DNA of 64,000 nucleotides from Delphinapterus leucas. Lineage: Eukaryota > Chordata > Mammalia > Artiodactyla > Monodontidae. The translations under genes and the position numbers were made by a program. The notes beneath the pieces were generated by a model. It was not told the DNA's origin and searched no databases. It saw only the letters and a program-made list of their open reading frames with translations. Location: contig NW_022098022.1 in the NCBI RefSeq assembly GCF_002288925.2, positions 1,641,622 to 1,705,621 on the forward strand, read 5' to 3'. Below, piece by piece: positions 1-11,455 of this stretch. The first letter of the stretch is position 1, and every line of letters begins with the position of its first letter.

Positions 1-290
1 GGTGGGAACCAGAAGGCAGATGACTGAGATTCCTGGAACCTCCAGAACCACCACCATTCCTGGAACACCACCCCACCAACCAATCAGAAGAAAGCCAAAC
101 ACCCTGCAGCTCTCCCGCCAAATCTTGCTTATAGAAGCTCTTCCCTGAAAACGATCGGGGAGTTTGGGCTCTCTGAACACGAACTGCTCTTTCTCCTTGC
201 TTGGCCCTGCAACAAACCTTTCTCTGCTCTGAACTCTGACGTTCTGGTTTGTGCGGGCACACGAACTTGTGTTCCACGTGACCTCTACCA
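1..290 (+). mobile_element. LTR fragment of an endogenous retrovirus, cut by the window edge
   Basis: Seen: an 'aaccaatcag' CCAAT-type box near 79-88, then a TATA-like 'gcttataga' near 128-136. A pyrimidine-rich stretch follows, with 'cctgcaacaaacctttctc' in the place where many LTRs carry their polyadenylation signal (here aacaaa instead of aataaa). This order (CCAAT, TATA, polyadenylation signal, then a T-rich U5-like part) is typical of mammalian retroviral LTRs. The left end lies outside the window and the right end is only estimated. No internal retroviral genes follow, so it is probably a solo LTR or the right-hand LTR of a provirus. The family is not assigned. Confidence 0.5.
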
Positions 291-3200
291 CCTCCAACCT
301 AGCTCAAACCACCATCATCTTTCACCCAGACTATTACCAGAGCTTCTTGTTCCTACTTTTGCCTCAAAAGCCACTCTCCACATAACAGAAGGGGTGAGAG
401 CTGACTTATCCTAGCCTGTGAATATAGACTGTTAAACTATCCCTATTATGAGGGATTTTTGTAAGCCAGTTGTTAATCACGGCAATTATTAAACATTAAA
501 TTATATATACAATTTATATTAAAAACAAAACTAATCACTCATCACTTCATTCATGCAGTAGTATATTTTTCTATCACTTAAGCTCTTAAGATTATTTATA
601 TTTACTCTGCCTGCATGGTGTAAATCACTTACAGTGGTGGGCTACCGTGCGTTCCCAAACCCACGTGCAGTGACGTCACACTGACAGCTCCAAGTCAGCC
701 ATGATGAGGGAATTTATGTCACGGAAATTGGCAGGTGCTACAAATCAGGAGTTGACCTACTATTCTGTTCATCATCTAGACCTAACAAAACTAATGGAGA
801 AAATATTAATAATGTAGATTATGCTTAAAAGTGTGTTGAGTCTGTAGCCCCTATATTTTAAATAACAACAACAGAGAAATTGAGGAATCAGTCTTCCAAT
901 ATTTGGAAACCATTATCTGTTTCAGCAAATAAGTGGCTCACATAACTGATGAAAGAGTAAAGTTCCAACACACGTTTGTTATATCAGTTTCATCTTACTC
1001 ATTATTGTAAATAAAAATATCAGTCAACATTCATGACAGAATGAAATGTTTTTTGAGCATCTATCATATTCCCAGAATACACTAGGGGCTCAAAAAAACA
1101 CCTCTTGAATGAATTCATTAACATAGGTTGAAATTTTCTCAATTCCTTTCTTCTCTCCCTTCCTTGTGTCATCGTAACATAGGAACCAGGGTCAGTCTTA
1201 TTTCTACAAATGCCGGAATCCCCAAGCACACTTTGGCCAGCTACTTAGAGTCTTTTTTCATCTATTGTTTCTATACTTCCTGCACAAAAACACCACCATC
1301 CCCCAACCATCACCTCAGGACATTTCTAGAAACTCAGTTGAGAACTTTACTATAAAAGTTGAAACTGAAAATGGATTTTTTTCCCCCCCTGGGGCAACTA
1401 CAACCTAAGAAGTTTGGGAGGACCTTCAAAATATGATGTTTGCATACTTTCTTTAACACTTAAAATTCGCAAATGCAAGTCTCTTGTGCAGGAGATTACT
1501 GTTAAATGGTGAATGCCAATTAAAGTTTAATGGTTAATCTTCACTAAATAAGAAGTGCTTCATATGTCATGCAAAATTATCTGCCATAGCGTTAACACAA
1601 ACCGATTAGTTAACTAGCTAAACAGATTAAGTACAGATTTTCGTGTTTATCGGAAATGAACAGGCCTTAACTTTTAATAGTATGGAATATTCTTTTTGTT
1701 AAATTTTATGACTCCTCATCCGGTTTCATTTAAAATGTCAAAATTGTAATGGTAGTGACGTTCATTTTATAATAGTGTTTGAAATATCTGCAGTAAAAGG
1801 GGTTGTAATAATAATGCTACACATTACATGCTTATTTTTCCAGATCATACCTAATAGACTGTAATATCGTTTGCGGTCACAGTTCACCAGAGTTAAATTA
1901 AAAGCATAATATTAAAGTCAAGGTTCCTTCACATCTAATTAGACATTAGAACAAATGTGGCCAGGTCTGCATTCTGTTCAATATACGCAAATAATCCCTC
2001 AGAGGTAACAGAATCATTTAACAACATTAAAGGTAAAAGTAACCTGCTCTAAAGGTATACGATAAATTAGCGCAGATACACCTTCAACATCGTGCAATGT
2101 GATACCTCAGTTGCTGTAACACACCCTGAAGCATAAATCGTACCCAGCTTGTCTCACACTGCAAAATATTCAGGACAAACATAGAATATTTTATGCTTAG
2201 AAGCTTAACTTCTGGAAATTATGCCAGCAAGCGAGGCAGTTCAACAAAGCACCTATCACTGGGGTATGGATAGCACCACTGCAAATCATGGCAGAGTCAT
2301 TTATTTTCAGGAGCAGCAGGGAAACGTTAAAAAGAACGCATTCTGTTCATTCTTCAAAAATCCATATAAATAAGTCTTAGTTATAGACAGTATGTTAGAG
2401 GGCGAGGACTGTTGTTTTTGTTTTTGTTTTTTTGCTTGCGTGTGTGTTTTCTAAACCCACTGTCACAAATGGTTGTGCTGTATTCACCCTCAGAAATGGA
2501 TGGGGAAACTATTTCCCTGAAGTTCCATCGTGTAAGATCAGAGTTAGATTTTTCTCTACTTCTGTTTTTTTATCATCTTGGTAAAAATGAAATTGGGAAG
2601 TAAAGATGGATTTCATGACATGTGCTAGCCTGCCACATAGTTTGGCATGCTGACTATAGCTTTCCAAAGACTTCTGATTGGCTCTCCGTGGACCAATCAA
2701 ATTCTTTCCCTGTCTTTAACTGCCCTCTTGCCATATTTAGAAAAAGAAGGCAATGGAGGCCTGTGATACATCATTACCTGAAAATGTTTGTCTTGAATAT
2801 TCCTGTAGTATCCAAACATACGAAAAACGATTCTTTCTCTTAGCCACTGTGTATATAGATACTGAAATCACTGTAATAAACACTTGATATATAAATAAAA
2901 GTTCTTAGTGGATAAAAAACCTCCTGCACCTCCATCTGATAGATCAGACCTATTGAAAATAGAACTTTAGGTTTTGTTTATAAACTTCAAATACAATCAC
3001 TCAAAAGTAAAATGCTTAAATAGTGGTCATCCAGTCAGTCTCCTGGTACCAAGTCTTGAATGATGGTTGTGTCAGAATTTTAACTCTGCTGTGAATCAGT
3101 CAGCTGCAGAGGAACTCTTTTCTAGATGCATGGCCATAAAATTAGGTCAACAGGAAGGTCTGGACATTCCAACTGACCATGATTTCTTTCCAGCTGAGGA

Positions 3201-5340
3201 CCAAACAATTGTATTTCTTGATATTTCTCTAGTCATGGTCCCCCAGCAGGGCAAATCCTGCCCACAGGATATCCCAGATTCTTCATTTCTGTTGTGCCCA
3301 GCACAGTGCCAGACCCAGGATTAAAAGTACTGTTAAGCCCGGGAGGGCCAGCACTTCGCCTCTGCTAACCTTGGTGAACAGGAATTTGACACTTTACAGA
3401 GGAAAAGCTCCTACCACAGCTATAACTAGCTTAGTTTGAGAGAGAGACTTTTGCTACTAAAACTAACAGTAATTCCAATTATAACATACATTAATTTAAG
3501 GATCCCCTTCACCACCTTTCATAGTATCTAATAGAAAAAATGAAAGCTAAATTGGTATTTTGCCCACTGAACTGACTGAAGGAATTGCATGAAAGAAAAA
3601 AAAATGTAAATTGCACCTCCATAATTTTTAAAAAGGCTAATTACGGCTCTTGCTCATCAGTCAGGTATCCGATGCTAATGATGATCTGGGAAAAGATTCT
3701 TTCATAAGGTGAAACAGAACTTTCCAAATCATTTCTGTCTCCACTGGGTCTTGATTTTTGTTTTAGAACCACCAATGTACCAAATGAATTCATTTTCGGA
3801 TTTATATTTCTCCTGGAAAATTACTGCCGGACAGGTGTAGGAAATAAAAGTGCTATGGATAAGATTTAAAGAGAGAGCCACCCTTGCAAAAAATATTTTG
3901 TTCTGCATATCTAAGCACTTTCAACTTGCTAGCATTTTGGGACGTCATCATTTCTCCAAAAGAACGAGGCTACTAACATTAACATTTGCTCTAACGCCTG
4001 ATGAGCTGGACATGTGGGGAGTCTTGGAACCTATTTACGATTCCAAGATAATATATGGAAGGCTGGGTGTAAGAGAAACAGTGAAAAAGGAATGACTGTT
4101 TCCTAGTGAGCATGATGAATAAAGCAGAAAAGAGTCTGAAGAAAAGACCTGCAATGATTGCCCAAACTGCACCTGTACAATCCATTCTGTGTAAAAGACC
4201 TGAAAAAATATGCAATATTTTTCCCAAGGAAAGATAGTGTTTAGATGTTCCCAAGATCGGAGAGACCATTCTGGATAAGATGACACTGGTCAGAACACGA
4301 AAATACAGCACATTCTGCAATATTCAAACAATGTGAAGATCAGAAAATCCCCTGGTTCCCACTCCAGCCCCACCAGTAACTGCCCATCGCGTATGACTTA
4401 GCATCAAGGAGAGAAAGTATGAGTTGAGGCAGGTTCCATTATCTCCCTGGATATGTTTCTTTATTTTAAAAGCGAGAGAAAAAGCCAAGATACGGTCTGG
4501 TCTGAGGTCTTCTTTTGTTTTAACACTTGATTATTTTGGTAGGTAAGGGATCAGTAATTTAAGAAACTCTGGGCCTGAATCAGTAAAGGGGCTTCAAAGT
4601 CAGAGGATTCTGGGCCACAGGAATGTAGCCTCTTTAGATAATAAACGTTTTAAAGAATTTTAAAAGAGACTTGTGCAAATTGCTTAGAAATACGAATAGA
4701 TCAATTGTTGAAACAAGTAAAGAGCTGTTATTGGCTACTGACAAGAGCTGCTTTTGCGTTCGTCGTCTTTGTGGTTGTTTTTAACATCACCTCTGCACTC
4801 CTCTCCTGCCAGCACGCCGGGGTCAGCAGGAGGGAAAGCGTAGACAGACTCCACTGGAATTCCCAAGCCATACTTCAGACTGTAGTTGCAACATTTTCTC
4901 TCTGCAAAATCTTTTTCAGAGCAGATAACACGTGGGACAACGGACTGACTTTAAGTTGCAGCTCTTTGTTTTCCAGGGCCTTCCCTCTGGCACAGCAGCC
5001 AGAGGGCCCCAGGAGGCTTGGAGGAAAGGATGACAAGAGGGGACTCACACCTTTCATAATGGCTTGTGAACAATCAAGAGCTGGTGGTATTAGTGAAAGG
5101 TTATTACTTGAATTAATCACACAAGTTTAAAACAACTTGGCATTTCAAAATGTTCCTAGGTAGGCGTGGTTTCCAAACTGCAACTGCCGGGGAGTGTAAT
5201 CCTGGTGTGCTGGGAAGAGTGCGAGTCTGTGTGCCTGGAGGGAAGGGGGTGGGGTCTGTCTGGATGCAGCCTCTGTCATCCTTTAAGGGAGACTTAGCAG
5301 GGGTCCAGGCAGATTCAAGCAACTTCAGGATCCCTTCTTC
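291..5340. other. Mostly unique AT-rich sequence, no gene found
   Basis: No gene, RNA gene or well-preserved repeat is recognisable. The open frames are short and unrelated to any family I know. Near 3240-3335 a phrase like the end of an L2 LINE ('cacagtgccagacccagg') suggests a very old remnant. Near 2414-2435 there is a short T-rich (GTTTTT) repeat. The part from about 1440 to 2160 is AT-rich, free of repeats and contains several homeodomain-type TAAT cores; see findings. Confidence 0.5.
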
Positions 5341-5350
5341 TTTGTGACTT

Positions 5351-5436
5351 GGGGAGAAAGGAAAGGAGCGGGGAAGAAGGGGAAGAGAAGACGGAGAGAG
5401 GGGAGAGGGGAGGGACTGGGGAGGAGGGAAGAAAGG
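5351..5436 (+). repeat. Purine-rich (G/A) low-complexity tract
   Basis: About 86 bases are almost entirely A and G on the + strand. Only isolated pyrimidines interrupt, near 5369, 5392 and 5416-5417. Such homopurine tracts arise from decayed GA/GGA microsatellites. They can adopt triplex or G-rich structures, but nothing here shows a function. Confidence 0.85.
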
Positions 5437-5449
5437 CAGACCTAAGGTC

Positions 5450-5610
5450 TCCTATAGCTCTGTGCTAACTGGTGAGCCAAGCAAATCACTTCCCTTTTCT
5501 CTTTGTTTTGGTTCTCCTATCTGTAGTAAAGATCTGATTTACTGCACAGAAGTATTGAGGGAATCAAATGAGGTAACGCTTGTGACAATAAAGGAACAAT
5601 TCAGTAATAC
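5450..5610 (+). mobile_element. MIR SINE fragment
   Basis: The order of phrases fits the second half of a MIR core: 'gagccaagcaaatcacttcc', a pyrimidine run, then 'tcctatctgtagtaaa' in place of the usual 'cctcatctgtaaaatg', then 'gggaatcaaatgaggtaa'. It is old and diverged, with no target duplication visible. Confidence 0.5.
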
Positions 5611-5694
5611 TAAAGAGTCTGAGAAAGGCGAGGCTAAGTAGGTAGGGTGAGTGAAATATGCACGCGCCTTATCTCTCTTTGAGGCTGAAAAGTG

Positions 5695-5970
5695 GTTTAT
5701 TGTATAATAAAAAACATTAATTGAGGACCTACTGGGAACCAGACACTGGTCTAACCTATGTGCTAGCCAAGGTCTAGGGAATAAAAGATGGATAAGACAT
5801 AGCCGCAGACATTCAGGACCTTAGAGCTTAGTAGGAGAGACAAATACTTAAACCGTTTTGATGAATTATGGAAACTGATATAATGGTCTGATATAAATTC
5901 ACATAGAGGCACACAGGAAACCTCCGGCCTGGTCCTGGGGGCTTACGCTTGAGCTGGGCTTTCCAGACTG
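5695..5970 (-). mobile_element. L2 LINE 3' fragment, antisense
   Basis: It begins with the reverse complement of the L2 3' end ('ttgaggacctactgggaacc', compare the usual ATTGAGCACCTACTATGTGCC). It continues through 'gggaataaaagatggataag' and 'cttagtaggagagacaaata', which keep the order of the antisense L2 3' UTR. The end near 5970 is uncertain. Confidence 0.55.
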
Positions 5971-6805
5971 TGTATACAGAGAGCAGTGGTCTTGCCCACA
6001 AAACACCCAGAGCACGGGCTCAGAGATGGTGTGAAAGCGTGCTGTGTGCCCTGCTGCTGCTAAGGCACAATCAAATGCTGAATTCGACACAGACCTGGCA
6101 ACCAGGGGGTCAGCGATCAATCACCAGGGCTAGAAATGGGTGTGTTTAAAAGTGGGGTTGTGTGTTTGGGTCCCTAAATTAAATAAACCGGAGAATTAAC
6201 AGTCTACTTTTGATGCACTTCATTAGGCAGGGATATTAATGACAGGCAGGATGGTTATTTTTTCGGTGCGTGAACTTAATCACAAAATTTTGAGATGGAA
6301 GCATAATAGCGTTAATGACTTTTCTGTCCATTCTCCTTGATTTTAGTGTTTTTAGTAAACCAGCCCTCCAGCTATTGTCTGATAAATCCATGAATCAAAA
6401 AAAAATAAAAGGTAATGCTAGTTTAATTGTCCTATATTTTAGAGCTGGTGGAGTCATGTATTTTTGTGAAGCAATTTATAATTTCTTAGAACATTTTAGT
6501 ATGAAATAACTCTAAGAGAGCAATATTCAGATACATGTAACTTCAGTTGTTTTCCAAGGGACTGCAAGGGAATGAATTCACAGAAGATCTAAAACAACTG
6601 TACATTTCTGGGGCAGCATATATTCAAGGACAAATCATTTCTAGAACATTACTAACTGTGTGTGTTCCTGCAACATATCTTTAGAAAAGAAAAATATACT
6701 AATTGTCCTATGTACTATAATATGAATAAGTAACCATTTAGCTAGTAATATAAAATGTATAAGCAAGCATGGTAGAAAAGGAAACACTGAAAAAAACCTA
6801 CCACA
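5971..6805. other. Unique sequence, nothing recognised
   Basis: It is AT-rich and has only short open frames (60-66 codons) without family resemblance. An A-rich stretch at about 6789-6797 sits just before the L1 fragment and could be part of its old target site. Confidence 0.45.
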
Positions 6806-7227
6806 GCAACATGGATGGATCTAGAGATTATCATACTGAGGGAAGTCAGACAGAGAAAGACAAATACCATGATATCACTTATATGTGGAATCGAAAAAAA
6901 TGATACAAATGAACTTATTTACAAAACAAAAACAGACTCACAGGCATTGAAAACAAAATTTATGTTTACCAAAGGGAAAAAAGTGGGGAGGAGGGATAAA
7001 TTAGGAATCTGGAGGTAATGTACACACACCACTATATGTAGAATAAACAAGGACCTGCTACACAGCACAGGGAACTATAGTCAATATTTTTTAATAACCT
7101 ATATGGGAAAAGAATCTGAAAAAGAATATATATGTATATATAGGTATAATTGAATCACTTCGCTGTACGCCTGAGACTAACACAACATTGTAAATCAACT
7201 ATACTTCAATTAAAAATAAATAAATAC
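6806..7227 (+). mobile_element. L1 3' end, strongly 5'-truncated
   Basis: It starts within the well-known L1 phrase 'gcaacatggatggatctaga', then 'gacagagaaagacaaatacc' and 'tcacttatatgtggaatc' (the end of ORF2). The cetartiodactyl-type 3' UTR follows: 'ctgctacacagcacagggaa', 'gtaaatcaactatacttc', and an A-rich tail 'aataaataaat'. Only about 420 bp of a roughly 6-kb element remain, so it cannot encode reverse transcriptase. No clear target duplication was found. Confidence 0.9.
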
Positions 7228-7819
7228 CCCAAACTCTTGAAAATGTCAAATATTTCTGAAACCAATTTGAGAAGTGACTTTTAAAATGATTTTAAAGTTT
7301 AAAAACTTTCTCAGGAATATGTGCACTGCTGGAGAAAGAATAAATATCCAATTATGCCCCTTTCCTCAAGTTCCACTGAGCTGGCTTCTTTCCTGCCTCT
7401 ATAATATTTATCCATCAACACACACTTAGCGTGTATCTTAATTCCCTACAGCCAGAATGAACAACTTTGGCTAACAAAGTGGAGAAAGAAAAACAATTTA
7501 AATGACTCAGCCGATTATTTAAACAATTAAAAATTCTTTAATTTAAATCTGATGGTTGTTTTTGTTGAATAGTCATAAATCCACACTTACGGTAAGATGG
7601 AGACCAATATTTCTGTGCCGAGTGGATGAAATCACTTTCTAATTTGTACAGTTCATAACCCCTTGCCCGCCCAGGCATAATGATATTCCAGACAGGAAAA
7701 ATGATCAGAATATGATGATGTCAAAAGGCTTAGGCTGTCATCGTATCACAAAAATTACAATGTCTTCACTGAAAACCGTGTCTGTCACATGATTCTTGCC
7801 AGAGCTGTCCTCACTGGTA
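7228..7819. other. Unique sequence between an L1 and a CHR SINE
   Basis: It is AT-rich, with no gene or repeat recognised. Confidence 0.45.
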
Positions 7820-7835
7820 CCACAGGGATACTTTT

Positions 7836-8062
7836 TTTTTTTTTTTGCAGTACGCAGGCCTCTCACTGTTGTGGCCTCTCCCGTTGCGGAGCACAGGCTC
7901 CGGACGCGCAGGCTCAGCGGCCATGGCTCACGGGCCCAGCCGCTCCGCGGCACGTGGGGCCCTCCCGGACCGGGGCACGTGGGATCTTCCCGGACCGGGG
8001 CACGAACCCGTGTCCCCTGCATCAGCAGGCGGACTCTCAACCGCTGCGCCACCAGGGAAGCC
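7836..8062 (-). mobile_element. CHR-type tRNA-derived SINE with an internal 25-bp duplication
   Basis: Read on the minus strand it begins with the CHR head 'ggcttccctggtggcgcag' (ends at 8062). It has an RNA polymerase III B-box-like 'gggttcgtgccccgg', the CHR body and an A-tail, seen here as the T run from 7836. It is flanked by a perfect 16-bp target duplication 'ccacagggatactttt' at 7820-7835 and 8063-8078, so it is a complete L1-mobilised insertion. Unusually, a 25-bp segment near the B-box side occurs twice in tandem (7951-7975 and 7976-8000, with three differences). The other copies in the window have it once. CHR SINEs are shared by cetaceans, hippos and ruminants; this subtype points to Cetacea. 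Open frames crossing it are by-products. Confidence 0.95.
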
Positions 8063-8078
8063 CCACAGGGATACTTTT

Positions 8079-9429
8079 GATTTTGCCACCAATACTGCTT
8101 CCAGGAGGTTTTAAACATTGGCTTGGGGCTGGTACATCCTCTCCCAGGTATCTTTTTGAAAGAAAGCCCTTTAGGAAGGTGCTTTTGTACGTTTAATCAC
8201 TGCTTTTGTTTTGCTTATAAAAGCAATAGCAGCAGCAGAAGTACCCGCAGCTACATGACTATGTGGAATCACCTGCAGAGGCCGGGGAGAAGCATCCATC
8301 CACCTTCTGCTTGCTGACTGCAGTGTGACTTGGCCTGTGGATTTTTGCTGACTTGCAAATGGCCGCTTAGGACCTCACAGGATATTGGCTGAATGGTTCT
8401 TGCACATGGCCTGAGAAAATGTTTCCTTAGCATCTTCCCCTGTCTTGCCCATGATCTTCTTCTATTATTGTGTTGTATAATATGAGGAATAGACTTAAAG
8501 ATACGGACTAAAGAATCAGGAGAAAAGATAATCATTACACACCTGCCCCACGCACATGTGACCCATAACTACAATTAACTGTCTTGACTGCTATAAGCTG
8601 TTACGTACATTATTCACCCTGTGCTTCTGGTTTTCATATTTGAAACAAAGAAAGAGGCCTATTAAAGTGTTCATGTAAACTTTGAAAGGCATAAAGAGAA
8701 AAGCCACGAGAGCAGGTCTGTTCAGCGTTCGTTGTTGTGCAATTAAATTCTATGTTAGTTGACACTGGAAAGAAAACCCTTTCAGCCATGTGCCATGTGC
8801 CAAACAGAGTATAGGATGTGATTCTTTCTCTCAACAACATTACAGTTCAGCAGTAAGTATGCATATCCAGTGAATTTTTAACCACTACTCTACCCCTCTC
8901 TCACACGGATCTAGCCAGAATCTTGTTTACACTGAAATTGTTCCATCAAAACTCACTAAGTCAAGCATCCCATTTTCTGATCACAGTTTCCTCGACTTTA
9001 CAGTTTAATTATTCAACTACTCCCACCATGACCATTCTTCAATGTATTCAAGGATCCAGGAAGCAAATATCACTACCTTCGCCCTGTGTACTGCTTGCCC
9101 TCCTGACCTCACAGGTCTCTCTGTCCAGATTACATTCCATGGTCTAGTCAATAAGCCTTTTGCCACTGACCTAACCTTCCTTGCTCCTGTGATCTTTGTC
9201 TGGCCGTTCCTCAAATTTGGATGAACCCAAATATCTTTTTTCTCCATACTTGCCTCCAGGCAGCTGAGTTCAACTATAGAAATGAAAGTGAATTATTAAT
9301 AACTTATTAATAGATCAGGATAACCCGACTCACCTGGATTGGTATTAAAATGAAGTCAGGATAACCCAACTTAACTAGACTCTCATTGCTTCATGAGGAT
9401 GTTACTGAACTCCTCTGTCTGATCTTTCG
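8079..9429. other. Unique sequence upstream of a long L2
   Basis: No gene was recognised. The C/T-rich stretch from about 8880 to 9240 has the composition of a decayed LINE and could be the eroded 5' part of the L2 that follows, but I could not match specific phrases. Confidence 0.4.
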
Positions 9430-11455
9430 GACTCTTTGCAAAGCTCTGATTACATCATCTTATTCTCTCATTACCCTCAGCAGATGCAGGCCGCCGAATT
9501 CTTGGAGAAAATAGGAAACATCAGACGGGAACTCACTCAAGTTCTCAGCATCAAAAATATACTTGCATTTGTAACCATTTTTTCACTCATTTTCATCCAC
9601 AACAATAGAACAGATACACATCCTTCAGGTTAAAGTCAACTATCCTCTGATTTCATTCTACTTCACCTTCTTAGGAGCTTTTTATTAGTATCTGCTCTGT
9701 CCCCCTGCATCTGAACCTTTTTTTAATACAGTGAGCTTCCCATCAACATATGAAAATGCTTCTCTCTCCCTGAACCTCACTCTCCTCCAACTCTAGCTAT
9801 TATCCCTTTCTTCTTCCCATTCATGGCAACGCCTGTCTAGAAAGTTGTTTATACATATATTCACGAGTTCTGTTTTGTCACGTTCCACTTACTCAATCCA
9901 GCTTCTGCATTCATCACATAACTACAGGCTGTTGCAAAGTGATCCAGAAATTCTATTACTAAAATCAACAGTGGTGCCTCAAGGCTTCATCTTATTTAGA
10001 CTCTCAGCTGTTTGACAGCATTGACCATTGTCTTTCTTGGACCCTTTCTCATCTGGAATCTTGCTTCCTTCTTCTTTCTTGGCCTCTATTTTCTCATTCT
10101 CACTTATTGGCTTATTTTTCTCCATGTGGATTTATGCTCCTCAAATTTGTAGTTCTAAGTACACATAAACATCTTGAAAATGTATCTCTTTGGGCAGCTA
10201 CACACTTGCCCATGGCTTCAAGTGCCCTCTGCACCCAGACGATGCCAAACTTCAATTGCATATGCACAGCTTTTCCTCTGAGTTCCAAATCCATGTTTAT
10301 CCCTGTCTATTTGTCATGTCCACTTTCATATTAAAAACAAACCTCAAAACCAGCCTGTCCGCAGTGGTCCTGATGATTTTCTCACCCACACCAGTCCTTC
10401 AGCAATTCTGCTCTCAGTGAATCTACTCCTTCTACTTATACGCTACAGAAGTAGAAGCCGGCTTCCCTGGTGGCGCAGTGGTTGAGAGTCTGCCTGCCGA
10501 TGCAGGGGACGCGGGTTCGTGCCCCGGTCTGGGAAGATCCCACATGCCGCGGAACGGCTGGGCCCGTGAGCCATGGCAGCTGAGCCTGCGCATCCGGAGC
10601 CTGTGCTCCGCGGCAGGAGGGGCCGCAGTGGTGAGAGGCCCGTGCACCCCCCCCAAAAAAAAAAAAAAAAAAAGTAGAAGCCAACACACACCTCCAAATC
10701 CAATCCATCAAAAATAACTGTTAATTTTATCTCCTAAATGCCTGTCAAACCCATCCCCCCTCTTTCCATGGTCACCAATAATCCCCAATCCTAACTGCAT
10801 CCCTAATACGCTTTGTCTACCGTAATCCTTTTACGAGGTCTACATGCATTTACTGTGGCATCTTTTAAATGAATTTTCCACAATGCAGGTGAAAAGATAT
10901 TTTCAAAATACAAAGATAGCCTTCACTGGCTACCAATTTTTCTTAGTACAGAGAACTATATTCTTTACATGGCCCATGGGGCACTCAGTGATCTAGCTCC
11001 TGACTCCCACTTCAACATCAGAAAGAGCCTTTTCCCTCTTATTTTCCACTTGCTGGAAGACTGGCCTTTGGTCCTCCAATTGTTTCTTCTCTTTTCTGTT
11101 TCCTGGGCTTTGTACCTGTTGCTTCCTCGTCTGGATTATTTCCCTCCTCCCACCTTCCCCTAATTAACTCCTACTAAGTTTAGGCTTAACATTATCATTT
11201 GAAACTCATCTATCCACTCTTTTGCATCCTGCTCTCCAAACCACGTCAGATATCCTTAACTAGTCCAGGGTACCTTTCGATATGCAGTTATAAAGGTATG
11301 TGATATTTTTGATCGATATCTTCCTAACGCATTAAAATGTAAATTCTACGAATAGGGAGGCTGTAAATATTTTGTTCCCTATCGTGACCCCAGGGTCTAG
11401 ACCTGGTGCAAAATATGGAGATAGGTATTTGTTGGATGAATGAATGGATGAAATG
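9430..11455 (+). mobile_element. Long L2 LINE copy (reverse-transcriptase region to 3' end), split by a SINE
   Basis: Phrases in L2 order run along the plus strand. 'ttcttggagaaaataggaaa' lies near 9499. 'gtggtgcctcaaggcttcat' lies near 9970 (the VPQG motif of the reverse transcriptase). 'gacgatgcc' lies near 10239 (the degenerate YADD active-site region). Then come 'caaatccaatccatca' near 10692, 'gggcactcagtgatctagct' near 10979 and the 3' terminus 'ttgttggatgaatgaatgg' near 11428. The reading frame is destroyed by many changes, so it is a fossil. A CHR SINE (10460-10671) inserted into it later. The total is about 1.8 kb without the SINE. The 5' limit is uncertain. Confidence 0.65.
10460..10671 (+). 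mobile_element. CHR-type SINE nested in an L2
   Basis: It has a full head 'ggcttccctggtggcgcag', the box-B-like 'gcgggttcgtgccccggtc', the CHR body and an A-tail. The target duplication is a perfect 11 bp, 'aagtagaagcc', at 10449-10459 and 10672-10682. It lies within a much older L2, so the order of insertion is clear. Compared with the copy at 42841 it carries several CpG-decay changes. It contains the whole unit and no internal duplication. Confidence 0.95.

Noticed and set aside
4705..5130. 141-codon frame with a hydrophobic N-terminal segment
   Set aside because: The hydrophobic stretch hints at a membrane segment, but there is no family resemblance and an 81-codon frame opposes it. No splice or promoter context supports it.
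7738..8196. Overlapping 89-135-codon frames as genes
   Set aside because: They run through a CHR SINE on both strands. The same peptide patterns recur at 10432-10717 and 42706-43076, where other copies of the SINE lie.
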